NCBI GenBank assembly: GCA_005406025.1
Contig: BGZK01001349.1
Coordinates: 62,001 to 126,000, forward strand
DNA length: 64,000 bases
Origin: Eumeta japonica
Lineage: Eukaryota; Arthropoda; Insecta; Lepidoptera; Psychidae
Direction: 5' to 3'
Position numbers and translations under genes: made by a program. The notes beneath the pieces were generated by a model. It saw only the letters and a program-made list of their open reading frames with translations, was not told the DNA's origin and did not search any database. How positions within the stretch are numbered: position 1 is the stretch's first letter; each line of letters starts with the position of its first letter. This document shows positions 44,982-59,700 of this stretch, piece after piece.

Positions 44982-47859
44982 GTTAGGTAGTTGCCTGTCT
45001 GTTTAAGACCCTTTTTACGTAGTTATCTAGATGTTATGTTAGCACGAATATTTCACGCTGTTTAGTTTGTGATCTTTGAATAATAGGAAAAAAAAAATCT
45101 GTTGTAGATTTTTTACTATAGGTACTTAGACGCTTGCCCGTAACATGCGGCGCACAACCCACCTCTGACCTTTTAATCTGGTGTTTCACTACGAATCCCT
45201 ATCCAAAAAATTGAATATTGATTCGAGAGGATTAACATATCTAACACTTAAGCCAGTGTAAATTGTTTATTTTAGTTCGCTAATATGTAGTTATATTGTT
45301 ATTTCTAGGTACATTTTAATGCCAACTAGGCGTATTCTCAGGACAAATGCAGATAGTCACATCCACTAATCCATAACAAACATAATGACTCGTTAGAATT
45401 AAATCCTATTTACAATATACAAAGGGATATAGTAAAAAATGTATTAATGAACTCATCAATAAAAAGCAAAAAAAAAAAAACTATTAAAAGGATCAGTATC
45501 TATCCAGCACAAAAGAAATATGTAGCTAGTTTAACATATGTACGTATGTAGAAATAATGATAAAACTATTAGCGGACTAGGATAAATAAACAACACTTGT
45601 TTAGGTATTCGTTATTTGTCAGTCCTGTCGAATCGATATTCAATTCCTTGGGTAGGGATTCTTACTGGAAGAACAGATTCGAATTGAAACCTAATACAAC
45701 AATATAAATCGTTTAAGTAGCTACATAGTCTATTACACAAAAGAAAATTTTGGCATTGGTCGAGTGTGCATGCAGACTCGTAAAACTTCCGTTTTCGCGC
45801 TTTAAGCTCAAATTTTAATGTAATATAAATTATAAAGTATGTGTGGCATACTATGCAAACAGTGTATGCTACTTTTTGTTTTGTGAAAACATGTGTTAAT
45901 TTTGTGTGTAGGTAGTTTATTATTAGCAAATGCGAATAGCGGTAAAATATGGGTTATTCTTTTATTTGTCAATATCGTATTAATATTTCATTAATTCTTC
46001 CAATACCAATACCTACAAACATCCGAAAAACAGGCCATTTTTAAAAGTTCCCGCTATGATATTTATCGATGTGTCTTTAAGCTCCTTGGCTTATAAGTAA
46101 TGTCTATGAGGTTTTGAACTTTTTAAGCTCAAGCTGAAATACATTTGACCCTGTAGGCCATCCCTGAAGCTTCTTTCTATTTCCGAACTCAGTGTTCAAA
46201 AATAAAGTAGCAGTAAATTATCATAATCTCATCATTAGAGCTCATCATAATCAAAAGATTAATTTTAGTGCCTTTTGTAGCTCTCAGAGCTCAAAAATAT
46301 AGTTCTAATACGGTCGCGTTGTTTGTGTGAACTTATGACTGTAGTCTACGATTTGAACAATGGGTTTGCGTTTTTTTTTGTTTGGAATCAAAAGTGATGT
46401 CAGTATTGAGACTGATATTGATCGATATAAAAGATGAGAGAGAATTTAAATGTATAAAAATAAGTATTTGAATGTTTGTCCCCTATCCGTGCCTAAACCA
46501 TTGATCCTATTACGATAAAACTTTGGTAATAAGTTGACACACCTGGGAAGGTTTCTAAAAAAAATTGCATATGTCCCCTAAGACTTTTTCATATCCGTTC
46601 ATTTCATATCCAGCCAGCCACTGAAATCGTCTAACATGACGATCCTTTCACTTCTGTTATATTTCACTACAATTGTATCAGCCCAAAACTCCTCCCGCTC
46701 CACGAGCAGTTTGAACATATTTTGGGTGTACCTGCGCCTAAAATAAAAATCCATATGTATTAAATAAAGAAACCTTTACTTTAAATTTTCAACTATTTTT
46801 TGATTGCGTTGTTCAATTTTGATCTGCTTTTGGCATCTGACGCAATTTTATAAACAGAAAAAATGATCGAGTACCAAACATCAATCCATCAAGAATTTCA
46901 TGTTTTGAAAAACCCCTCTTTTTTAGAATTTTGGTTAACGATATCTCTCGAACGAACTTACCGATTTTGATGCAATTTGCAACGATGGACGTAGTTTTTT
47001 AGTAGAAGAGGTAATTAAATTTTGCCATTTATCCTTAGAGTAATTTAAAAGATATTCTAAAAATAAATTTAAACGTTTTTTTAACACATATATATAAACA
47101 CGGAAAATTGTCAAAATAGACAATTTTTCGAGTTAGGTCCCTATAAGGTCAAGATCTAATGAAAACTCTATTTTAAAAAATTAGACTGAAAATAATATCT
47201 TTCGAATTTATGACAATTTTACAGTTTTCGTAGCGGGACATTAGAAAACGTTATTTTTTAAATATTTCAACTACGATATTTTTTGAACGTGTTATGTATT
47301 CGATTTGATTTGCATTACGGAATTCTACTCAAATAGAAAAAGCTGATTTTCTAAATAAAAAATGCTCAATTTAGCACAGAATTTCACGTTATTTTGAAAA
47401 AGAAAAGCTTTTTTTTTTAATTTTTCGTTAATGATATCTTTCAAACGAAATAACTTATTTTGATGTAATGTGCATTGTTTTTTAAAGGAAATGGTTGGTT
47501 TTTTTCCCTCTTGCGACGAGAAGGAGGTAAAAAATCCATAACGCACACCCGCGCGCCCATGTGTGGTAGTGTGGGGCTGAAACCCATTTAAAAAGTCCTT
47601 ATGATGGGTCGGCAGTGCTGTTAGCTTGGATTCTATGACAGTTGCATCGAACGCGGCAGGACAGCACACGGAGGGATCGACGGCGCTTGACTTGCCCTAT
47701 GGATGATTCTTTAAGGGAATCGTTTCGGTATAGAAAGGCACCGGACACGGACACGAGTCGGTTCCGTTTGATCTACCGCTCACAAGAGTGGCTCGGTGGA
47801 GTGGGGAGGGGAGGTAGCCTAGATAGACCTTACTGATCAAGGGGTACCTACGCTTAGTC

Positions 47860-49135
47860 AGTCATTAGTGTCGTTGACTTCTATAACACTTTCTACCGCC
47901 GCTGTAAGAGCGTCAAGTTGATCGGTAAGTACATTCCGTGGCCTACGGATAAATAGATTGGATTGGGGTGGCTCGTAAGAGGCTGTCGAGCGGAGAAACG
48001 CATTGGGATGCGATTCCGCGATGTCGAAGAACCGCTTAGATGCGTTCTCATGAATTTAGTTATGGTAGGGAGTTCTAGATCCTTGTGAAGTATTGAATTC
48101 CGAACGCATTAGTGGGCATTCGTGACATCTCTAAGGAATTTATTCTGGATGACGTGGAGTTTATCAAGTGCTTTAGGGGCAGCGTGAGCGAAGACGAGAG
48201 ACGTGTATGTCGTCGCCGACCGTATGCAGATTTGGTAAATAGTGCGCTTATTGCGCAGTAATAATTTGCTTTTTCTACCAAGCATGGCGTCGAAGTGCCC
48301 TCGGTAGAATAATGCAGTTTTTCTAACGCGCCCGATATGATTTTTGCAGTGAACTTTTCTATCGAGCGTGACTTTTAGGTATTTACAATTAAATTTCCAC
48401 GGAATGTTCACGTTTAGCATTCGAAGGTGGGGCGTGTTTAACTCGACAATTTGTCGACTCCTACGTTTGCTATATTTGAACTGGATAGCAGCTGATTTAT
48501 CTGGGTTAACCTCAATCCTCTAGGTACGAAATCATCGACCCAGCTCATCAATGGCCCTCTGAAGTTGAAGGAGAATTAATTTTTTGTACCTTGCACGAAA
48601 ATGCAGCGCGGTATCGTCCGCGAATAACGCGGGTTGGACGCATGACGCCGAACGCGGTATGTCTTTTGTGTACGCGGAGTACCGAAGGAGAGAGAGGGTG
48701 GAGCCTTGAGGAACTCCTGCTCTGATTTGTCGCCTAGTCAAATGTGTGTTTTTGTGTCTAAAACCAAAATACCTATTACCAATGTAACTATGAATGACGT
48801 GATTAAGACGATCTGGTACTTCGAGAGTGTGAAGTTTATAAATAAGACCCGCGTGCCGTACCCTATGGAAGGCCTTGGCTACATCGAAAATACAGCTACG
48901 GTTTTTCGCTTAGTTTGAAGCCCTCCGTGATGTATACGACTAGACGGAGAGCTTGTTGTGGAAACGAATGACTGGGCGCAAACTGAACTATTCGTCTATG
49001 ATGAGGCCTTTTCCGAGAAGGTGATCGCTTAAGCGAGATTTGAGAATTTTCTTGTAAAGTTTCCTTAGACGACTCAGGAGGCTGGTTGTTCTGTAACTGG
49101 CAGGAAGATCGCGGGGGGTGCCTCCGTTTGATGAT
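47860..49135 (-). pseudogene. Jockey-like LINE reverse transcriptase, 5'-truncated and broken
   Basis: The minus strand encodes the C-terminal part of a non-LTR reverse transcriptase in shifting frames. From high to low coordinates: ASYRTTSLLSRLRKLYKKIL (about 49080), a GLIIDEQFSLRP block (about 49000), FDVAKAFHRV (about 48880), RAGVPQGSTLS (about 48700), the catalytic-type ALFADDTALHF (about 48630, the FADD box), KYLKVTLDRK (about 48380), YTSLVFAHAA (about 48200) and the family tail LRRPRNVLTD-like near 47950. VPQGS and FADD are reverse-transcriptase hallmarks. The endonuclease and ORF1 are missing, consistent with 5' truncation near 49135, where an unrelated repeat begins. GC-rich sequence down to about 47500 is probably its 3' UTR. 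Confidence 0.8.
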
Positions 49136-49825
49136 GAAAAAAGCACGTTACTCCACTTTTTCCGTGTTTCCCGGACAGAATAGTTATAAGCACTTTAGTC
49201 GCCTATAACTAGAAAAACAAGTAAGTATGTCGACTATTACTATAAAACTAGTGTAAAACTAAAGTGCATCAGCAAAAGAGCGTATCTTCAGGGAAATTGC
49301 GTCCTTTTGTTGCGAAATACAGTTTTACGGCAATAACTCAAAAACAGTAAGTACATCCGATCACGTTCAAAATAATTTTCGTTAAAAGTATTTATTAAGT
49401 TACCTTCAATATTTATGTCATATTTTTATATTCATATGGTTTACAAAATAAAGGGGGGGGTCACAATTCTTGCAACTTTGTAGTGATTATTTCTGAAATT
49501 ATTCACGTAATCAGGAAAATTGTTACATAACTTAATGTTTTTAAAAGAACTATTGAAATACCTATGTGCCACTCGTTGATGTTTGTTGAAAAAAATTTTT
49601 TCAGCTGCTGTTACGTATATGAAATGGCCCCCCCTAGAAATATTTATTTATGTTATTTTACCACCAAACTAAGTAGCAGCATATACTTACACAGCATACA
49701 CTTCAATTAAGAATTTCATCAATATACGTCTTGTAGTTTTTGAATAAAACGCCTGTGATATACGGACGAACGGACGGACGGACATGACGAAAGTATAAGG
49801 GTTCCGTTTTTGCTATTTTGGCTCG
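49136..49825 (+). repeat. Dispersed repeat copy 1 (same family as 58918-59640)
   Basis: Long, colinear similarity to the second copy: CGCCTATAACTAGAAAAACA, TATGTCGACTATTACTATAA, GCATCAGCAAAAGAG, CCGATCACGTTCAAAATAAT and the end GACGGACATGACGAAAGTAT, then AAGGGTTCCGT and TTTTGGCTCGGAAGTCTA. The end resembles the TAGGGTTCCGT/ACGGAACCCTA termini that I associate with abundant lepidopteran repeats. The left end is missing where it meets the LINE. Confidence 0.75.
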
Positions 49826-50791
49826 GAAGTCTAAAAATATAGCTCGTGTCACTCGGGATGATGTAAGGATTCTAACGATATCCCATAAGTCCAAATCTGT
49901 TGAGGCATTTAGAATTTATGGTGGAACAAAAACGCACATGCATTCATAAACCATTACACTCCTTTTTTGGGCAGTCGCGTAAAGAGCCTAAGTACCGTGT
50001 TAAAACTTTGATGTAGATAAATATCTAATTTCTCTTCACGTTTAAAGGTGCCCACGAATCCGTATCCGTTTCATTCTTTGTTGCTATACGTTGTTCATAA
50101 GGTGATATTTTTTTAATTTATAGTAATCCGGTACATTCGCCGTTTTATTTATAAAACGCATTACTTAGATAAACCGATCGGATCAAATACATGGGTCAAT
50201 GGCATTGACCTTGAATTTATTTTATTACAACCTTCGCTGTAATGTTTGTTATTATACGTACTTCGATAATCAAGTCACAAAAGGATGCGAGAAAGGTTAC
50301 CCATATAATGACTATTTGCGTACTGCATTCTAAGTTAATTGATAAATAAATACTATTTTGATATCAAACATTTACATGTAAATTGGTCTACGGTGTCGGT
50401 GAGCATGACACATTTATGCAGCAAACCGTGTGATCTATCACGATAAATTAGCTGTCTAGCGTTATCACACACATTAAAATAACCTTTAAGTACCTACATT
50501 TTCATGTATACCTGTATTATTACAGGTATTGTTTAAAGACAGTTTCATATTATATAATGTTTCCACATGTAAACGTGCATCTTCTATATTCGTTAATACG
50601 TTGGTGACGTTAAAAGATTATTAGTTTTTTGATATACAATTTATAAAAAACATTTAGTGTAGCATAACGAGTGTGCATCGTCGACATTTTGCTGTTGTCG
50701 CACAAGTATTTAACTTTATCAGCGTGATAAAGAATAAATTGTTCGTAAATTGGAATAACGTCGCCTATTCGCGCGGTGCCCCTTCTCTAAG
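49826..50791. other. Upstream region of the PEP-synthase-like gene
   Basis: AT-rich, no gene. GC content rises just before the ATG at 50792 (GCGCGGTGCCCC), as expected for a 5' UTR. No clear TATA box or other core element is evident. Confidence 0.4.
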
Positions 50792-53700
50792 ATGGACGTG
50801 TTTGATTTGTTGTTGAACGCTGGTCTAGTGACCATGGCGCTCGCCGTGTACCTTGTGTTCGTTCGAGGGCAATTCCCAAAGAAACGAGGACATTACACCT
50901 TGCCCGGTTCGTTTGCATTTATTATTTATGTACATGTCCTAATCTTTCTAGAATTTAAGTGAACACCTTTACGGTAGCAAACATCTTAAGGCTCTGAGTT
51001 ACCTATCTGATAATCGAACTAATATCTATTACTCATCTAAACATCGGATGAATAAATACTACTCGATAATGGAATGAACGACATTTAATATTAATAGTTT
51101 AGTAAAAGGATGAATAACAATATACTTACCATCTATTAATTGGAAAAATATAGTAATTTTAGCTTAAATTTATTAGTTCGGTGATTATTAATAAATTATT
51201 CAGCGTGTGTTTGCAAAATTAGGATTGCATAGTTTAGCAAGTATCAAATAAACGATCGATTGATAAATATGTCAATATTTATTCATGTAGTTAAAACCTA
51301 ATCCGTTTTGGATCTGTAGTCTTCCGACTAACCGAAAAATATAATTATTTTATTTCTATACTCGTCCGGATGAAGGACGAATTATCGTAAACGATATTTA
51401 TAGAGCGCATGACCAACGCGAGGCGAACTTGTGCCGGTACTACGCCGCTATCAAATAGACATTATTTGGTTATTATGAAGCCACGATATTAGCGCCGCAT
51501 CTTTTCGGGATTTGTCCGTTGATTTGTCCGAGTTGTTCCAAATAATAAAAACATTGCTTATAGGGTTGTTTATTAAACCGCACACCCGTGGTGGTGTTTT
51601 CCTTTATTTTCATAGAAATACAAATTTTAGGAAAGTTATTCTATTTGTGCATATTAATAATAAGCATAGTAAATAATTTTTCCTAATTAAATAATCCCGG
51701 CGAAGTTCTGTCAACGACTTGTGGCGCGATTTTGCAGTTTATCGTTTTATATCACCTTCCCCTCCCACTTCAGGTTTACAAATATAAAACTGCTGGAATA
51801 ACCGTTTTCACCTTCAGTTGCTTACAGAGCATCGTCGGTTAACTTTAAGATAAAACAAATGAAAACATATACTTTATTATCAATTTTACCATTTGTAGAG
51901 CCTATAAGAACATAATATATACATAAAATTAGAATGACATATACAGGTTATCGAGGGCTAGATTCGTTATTAATATTTATTATAAACATAAAATTGATTA
52001 TATACAAGAAATTTTATTTTATGTTATTTGTCGTGTACACTTTCAATAGGGAAGTACATTGGTAAATGGGTTAAAAATGCAGTAATGTGTATTATAAAAT
52101 GTATTAGTATAAGTACCAAAACCTCCATAAAATTTAAAATCAGTAAAACGATAAAAACATTTCAAGGCCAAATTAAATAAACGTATATAATTGTCTTCTA
52201 TTGTTTTGGAAATCCAATCAAAGTAGAGTCATTGCCAAGGGCGTACCCAGCTTTTAGCCCATGGGGGGATGGCAATGGAACAAATCAGAAACTTAAGCCT
52301 GGTTCTCCGTGCTTGTTTTGCTCTACATACTATACTACATGAAAACATAGACATACACACGCAACGCTAGGTGCTCTATTACGTTTTATAGGGGAAACAA
52401 CTACCAGTACCCTGGTACCATGCATTCCTTGGGAGGGGGCTGCCCTCCCCTGCCGCACTGGGTAAGCCCTTGGTCATTTCGTAGTTTAATAAACACAGTG
52501 TTACATATTTTACGCATTTTCTTATAACGGAGTAGGCTTTATAGGCTGGATTTACTTTAAATGGTTTGTGCCACCACCTTTATATTTGTACCTGTATTTT
52601 CATTTTTAAGGTTGCTTCTAGAAGCAATCGTAAAAATTATTACTTTGTAAATAGTATTAAAGGCTCTAGAGCCTTTTCATTCTTCTGCTGCTATTATTAA
52701 ATCTTACTCATGATTATTTATTGTTTTTTACAACTTACTAAATTGATGGAGCAATTTTTGGAAAAATATCCGAATGTTTCAATACTTTCGTTCACTTGTA
52801 TTTGCAACTTAGTACTTAGAATATTGTCGTCATATTTGTATTATTTTTAAAATATTCATTTTGAGTATCCTCCTTCGATCCTGAATATTTTTTTTTAATT
52901 CGTGAACAGGTTGGAACTATCCTTTTAAGTTAGTGTGTGCCCGGTACGCGGTGAGGCGCTGGAAAAAGCGTCGCAGTAGAGTGGGCGCCAGAGCCGTGAT
53001 CGACGCAGCGCCGCGAAAACACGCCGCGGGAGGCTGGGAGAGCGTCACGGTTCGAGCTTCGGCCCCTGACGGCACCGCGCTGTGCGTCGTGCTGCGCCGG
53101 CTGGCAGGGCGCCTTCCGCTTGCCGAAGTTCACTTGCGCATCCAGCTTTCAGATGGCACTTCTTACGAATCTCCCAAGTAAGTTTACATATATTTTACCG
53201 CTCGCTTTTCTGTCCTTGATCAGGTGCACTGGTTGTTGCTCATTGATTTTCATTAGCAGACGGAGAAGACAATTATTTTCTGAATTACAATATAGGATTG
53301 TATAAACGAAATTCTGTATTAATTACTCTCATAAAGTAATATGTAATGTTTAATTGTAATAAGTATCATGAAGTGAATTTGTGTATAATCATCCATAAAT
53401 TGTTTTTCTAGAAATTTAAAATGTAGTGTATTTGTAAATACATTGGAAGTAGAGAGACAAACATGGTAGTGACAAATATAATTTTTCAGTGCAACTGTTC
53501 GTACTTGCAGGCGTAGCCAAGGTGAGGTCAGGGAGGGGCACTTGCCCACCCTAGAGATTCAAAAAAATGTAACCAAATGCAACGCAACCAATATAAAAAT
53601 AATAGAAAACAATAAATTAAAAGACATTCATAATATCATATGTTGGACTCCATTATTACATCTTTTCAAGTACGTTTTGCTGAAGAAAACACTACACTAT

Positions 53701-56700
53701 TCGCATTATTTGAATTACACCCTGTACACATGCACGTAATGTCAATGGAAAATCTGACAGAAACTTCCTAAACTATGGCCTAATTTTATGGTTTACCTAA
53801 CATAAAAAAATGAAATCGAACTTGACAGGAATTGTGGTATGATAAACCCAACCCAACAAATCTAATCATTATTGATGTCTTAAAAGAAGCAAAAACCTTC
53901 TTTCTCGAAACGCAAAAAGCGTTTAAAAATTTTGATCGCTCTACGATACATAATGTGTATAGTAGAGCAGTGTATCATTCAGCAGCCTCGGGAGACTAAA
54001 AACCAGATTAAGAAGAAAAATCGCCTCAATGGTCTGGTCATTATGAGTGTGAAGAAAATTTATTAATGTAAACTTATTGGATTTTCGTAATAAAGTGGTG
54101 GAGAGATTTACAAAGAACCCCCGAAGATTATGTTTTAATTAACTTACTGCACCAATTAAAAAAAGTCTCGCATGATAAGTTTATCATTGACATCTAGTTT
54201 TTAAAATTTAATCTGTACTACCCTGATGAATGAGTGTGCAGATTCTTTACACTCATTCATCATGGACAAACCTTTTTAAAGACAATTTAGTCCCAAATTC
54301 TTTTTATTCTATTTTTATAATAAATATAGTAACTATTTTTATTGATTTACTAACAGAGGCGGATCCAGGGAATCATGGTTGTCATGACTTCCCCTGCGTG
54401 CTGGGTCTTTGTTTTACTATTGTAATTGCATTTTCGAGGGGCAAATGAGCTTTCGAGCCACCAGACAGTAAATTGTCATCGCCACCCATGGACATTTCTA
54501 ACCTCAAAGTGGTCAATTATTAGTTCATTGCAATACAACAAGTTAGTAGGATACACTGAGACATATTTCATAGCAATACATACTGCTATAATTACTATCT
54601 GATTCTACAATCTAAGTAGTAATAATGTCCTACTAATAGACAAGTCGATAGTTGTTAGTACTATTTGGTGCATTACAAACTTTTTATTTTAGTGTCTTCA
54701 ATCTAGAGAGTCGGCTCTGGCTAAACAATTTAGATAGTAGTGATATTAAAAAAGTTTAAAGTTTATATACATTTTTTTAGTGTAGTAATAAGGTGTTTTT
54801 TTTTGTTTTCATATTCATAAAAAGATTATACGCATGCCGCTGTCATTCCAATTTTCATACGGCCAAGATTCAAATTTTTTGTATTTCATTTTCCCTATTA
54901 ATCTATGAAACTGTTAGAAGGCCCCACTTTTTTTGCATACCATACACATATTGTACATGACATAGTATTTGCTTAAACAAGATCATAAATCCGTGTCATA
55001 TTAAAAGGAAAACTTTTAGAATTCTAAAATATTTAGTGTTCATAATATGTATAGGGCCTTTTCATTCAATTGTTTAGATATCTCTGATCAACATATCAAC
55101 ATATTATACTTTATATGTAAAAATTAAAAAAAAATCGAATAACTGTTCTAAAAGCATCGATATTAGTATTTTTTTAATTTTGTATAGCCTAAAACTTTTC
55201 TATTCTATAGGACAACAAATCGACGCCTTTCGCATCGTCGAACGGATTTTCAGTACATATAGGTTTTCGATATTTACATGTAACAACTTTCACTTCTCAG
55301 AGCAATCGCCACGGTCAATCGGAGTGTGGACTAGCGAGGGTTGGAGCGCAGGTGGACTCAAGCTGGAACTGCTGGATGAACTGCGTATGCGCGTGATCTA
55401 CAACGGCATGCTAGCGCGCTCCGGCCCATCTCTAAGCGATCGGGAAGTTGTTAGACACGTACGGATAAACCTAATGTAAGTTGAAAAATTGTGACTTGTG
55501 TATTACAATAGTAGATAAACGGTTTTCTTTATGTTGTTCATAGGATGAAAATAGACTACTTTGTAAATAGTAGTCCATTTTCATCGGACAGATGTTTAAT
55601 GTAAAGTTAATGTTTTAGAGATTTACATATAAGTGCTTTACATGTATATTTTTTAAAAGTACATTTCTTTGTGTACGTATTTTTTTCTGCTGTGGTATAC
55701 AAATCATATAAATCACTATCTGTATATTTTTTAAAAATAATTTACAAGGTTGTTAAATTGATCTTTGTAGTGTGTAATATCTTTCCCTTAGAAAAAAATT
55801 ATTATTATTCTATTTAAGGGAAATAATACAAACGTGAAAGAGCATTATTCTGTTTGTTCTTTTTCTGTTCTGTTTTTTTTCTATAAAAAAACGGTGCATT
55901 TTTCTATAAAGGCAAATATTATAATAACGTACCTATTAATGACACAGATGGTGTGCTGCATCACACGCTGTGCGTCACCCCGATGATTGGAACGACGAAC
56001 TAGCGGCCCGAGCCATCGCCACGGAGACCTGGAGTAATGGAAATTGGATCGGAATGATGTTAGACCTCACTTTTTGTTGTACGATTATTCAAAACTTTAA
56101 AAGCCAAGGAACTTTCATACTTTCTTAAGAAAAGCCAAGGAAATTCGGTGTTCCCTTTCTGTTCATCGTTTGTTAAACGTTTTATAGTCCTTTTTTTTAA
56201 TAACAACCGAGGAAATACAAGGAGTTATACATTTTTATTGTGCTGCGTTTCAGCGACCGCTGGGGTGACGATGCCTGTTGGCAGTGGGGCAGCGTGCAAG
56301 GTCGCTTGCAGGAGTATGACCCAGCAGGACAAGTGGAGAAGAGTGCGAGAGTACGTGCCAGAGGCGTGCGAGAGAACTACTGGTCCCCGCACGGATATCA
56401 AGGCCTGTATCGGACCATCAGCATTTTGTGCACGGCGCGAGATGGCACCGCGATCTATCTGTATGCCGTATCTTACAAAGATTGTTTGACACAGTATGTA
56501 CATTCATTACGTTTATTTTTACTTCTCCAGAACTGAACGATCGCGATTAGATTTTTTACACTCATTTATAAAGGGCTATTTCAGGATGCGTCAGATTCTC
56601 CAATGGTCGAATAGAGACGATTTCGTCTACGGACTTGAACATGATCGACCTCTGTGAACAAAGGGACGGCATTCCTTCTAATTATACCATAAACGTAAGT

Positions 56701-59700
56701 GGTAAGTTTTAATAGTTTTTTATCTTGTTGCCGTGATTGCATATCTACGGCTGGCGATTGTGGCGCAGGTGCTCGATATGGAGACCTTTGCTTTTCTTGA
56801 ATTGTCTATCAGTTTGCTTTATCATATATCGATATATATGATTTTATATATCTTTATATATATATAACTCTTCTGTATGTGTGTTTGTCACTGACCTCCT
56901 TCTAAACTACTAAACCGAATATGTAATTTTTTGTGTGTTTTTGAGTAGGTCCTTAGATTGTATTGATTCACAATCCGATCTGAGAGGTGGCCTTGCGATC
57001 ATACTTAGGTTTAAATTTTTTTTAATGAATTATTGTTTTCGCATATTACACCATATAAGTTCAATATCGTCGCCGTAGAGTGAAGACCTCGTAAGTACTA
57101 AAAATGCAACTTTTTAGAGGAGAAAAACCGCGCCCTGTAAAATTTTTATACCAAGCGTCATTTTTTTTTGTTTTTTCATCTAATAAAATAAATTACGTTT
57201 CCTTATTCTACAATGAAAGTTTTACTATTATAGTCCAAAGGTTACGAAATTTTAAACGGGATTCGTGTTTATTTTTAGTTCGTACGTATTTACGAGGTTC
57301 TCATAATACGTCGTAGATGGCGCTACCATAGTCGAATATTTTTTTGGACGAATTCAGCACGTGCGTTACGAGGTTTTCTATCCAGAAACGTAATAAAAAA
57401 AATATGATGAAATTGTACTTAAGAGGTCTTCACTCTACGGCGACAATATATCATCCCTACTAAGACCGATATTTTTTAAAATATATAACTTCCCTTCCCC
57501 ACAATATTTTTTTAAATAAATAACTGATAGTTAAAATCTTAGTTCATGAATAATTGATCTGAGAATAATGCATAGTTATGTTTCTGTACCATAGGTGGCG
57601 CTGATGTCGAACCATGTATTATTTGAACAATGCATTAATACATGTGCAAGTCATTTGCATCGTAGCTTGACGTTGTTTTGAAATAGAATATTTCTCAACG
57701 ACCGTCCAGAAATTGCATCCATTCCTTAATCTGTAACAGCAAATCACAAAATGAAGAAATGAGAAGATTCAATTGTTAAACTCAATTAAATTGTCACTTA
57801 GTTTATAAAAAAAAAAGTAGTAGGCAAACCAAAGTTAGGACAGGACAACGCCTGTCGGATCTGTTAATATATTATATATTGAAAAGGATTTTTCTTAGTC
57901 CGGTCAGTTGTAAACTACTGAACCTATACACACTAATTATTTATTTAAAGTATAAAACTTTGATCGACGTGACACCTTTTGTATACGGTTATAAGCTATT
58001 TATAATAAGGTATATGTAAAATTATGTTTATTTGGTTGTTACTTAAGCGCTAATGGCTGAACGGATTATAATCAAATGTATAGAGGTAAATTATGCCTTC
58101 GAAAAGAATGCAGTATACGTTTTAAAAATATGCAAATACATACCAGTAAAAATACTAATTTATCAAAACCAACATTAATGCCTAACCCAGATTGACATTA
58201 TCTATTGGTACTGGAATTGACAGCGGAAGCGACATTAGATCCGATAGTGGAATCAAAATTGTTATATAGAATAAAATCGTGATCGTGATTAGTGAGATCT
58301 ACCGATATAAAAATTTGGAAGAAGTCATTCTATGTGCGCGCGAGTAAAACCGCGGCCATATTTGTATCATAAAAAAATATAATAAATGCGATTTTTTTTT
58401 TTGGTAGCAGGTTCTTCCTCGCCTTATAATTTACTTTAATCTATTGAAACTAATGGGAAATAGAAATGCTAGTTCGTTTTTTTTTCTACAGCTGGAGGCC
58501 GCCATTTCAAATTGGTGTTAAAAATTGGTAGCGGCGGAAAGGCAACGACGCAATATTATGAATATGTGTACAGAATGCTATTGGGAAACATCAATGGGGA
58601 TTCAGCTGGTGGGTTGTTGGAGTTAGGATATGAGGCAAGAGGTGGGTAATTTGAATTTATTTTACTATGTAATAATTACAACAACAAATGTCATTAAAAT
58701 GTAAATAATTGTCATAATAAACTGTCATGTACAGAAACATCTCAGTGCTTCTATTTAACAGCCTTGATTTATATACGTATTATTTTTTTTCTTTTATATT
58801 TATTATTTTATATTTTCGGATATTTAATTGATGTAAAATGGAAGCATACGCTTTTTTAAAATAGTTTATATATAAATAACAACAAAAAAACAGCCCAAGA
58901 CCATGACGGACCATGATCATTATAGGGTTCCGTAGCCATTATTACAAAGAAATGCACTACAGATGATAAAAGTATGTTGTTACACTTTTTCCATTTTTCC
59001 CGCATAGAAAGTTATTAGTGCTTTAGTCGCCTATAATTAGAAAAACAAATAGATATGTCGACTATTACTATAAAACTAGTGTAAACTAAAATGCATCAGC
59101 AAAAGAGTATATCTTCATGGCACTTACGTCCTTTTGTTGAGAAGCGAAGTTTTTCGACAATAACTCAAAAACAGTATATCCGATCACGTTCAAAATAATT
59201 TTCGTTGAAAGTATCCATTAAGCGTTACCTTCGTTATTGTTTTAATAGTTTTTGTACATACGGTGAAGAAAATAGAGGGGCGGACAATTACTGCAACTTT
59301 CGGAGCGATTATTTTAGAATTTTTTTATGTGATCAGAAAAATTGCTCAGAAACTTAAAACTGTTTTTAAAATAACTGTCGAAATATGTGCCACCAGTTGA
59401 TGTTTGCTGAAAAAAAATTATTTAGTTACTGTTACATGTATGGTGTGCCCCCTAGAAATAATTTATTTTTGTTATTCAACCACCTAACTAAGTAGCGGCT
59501 TATACAAGACCCATACACTATAAATTTTATCAATATACGTCTTGTAGATTTTTAATAAAATGCCTGTAATATACGGAAGAACAAATGGACCGACATGACT
59601 AAACTATAAGGGCTTCGTTTTGCCGTTTTAGCTCGGAATCTTAGTAAATATTAAAAAAAAAATAACAATCGCCTTCGAAAACCTATTTAATAAATCTAAT

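Noticed and set aside
56585..56701. Exon 6 of the PEP-synthase-like gene starting after TTTCAG at 56584
   Set aside because: This stronger-looking acceptor puts the exon out of phase and soon hits TGA; the acceptor at 56573 keeps the conserved frame.
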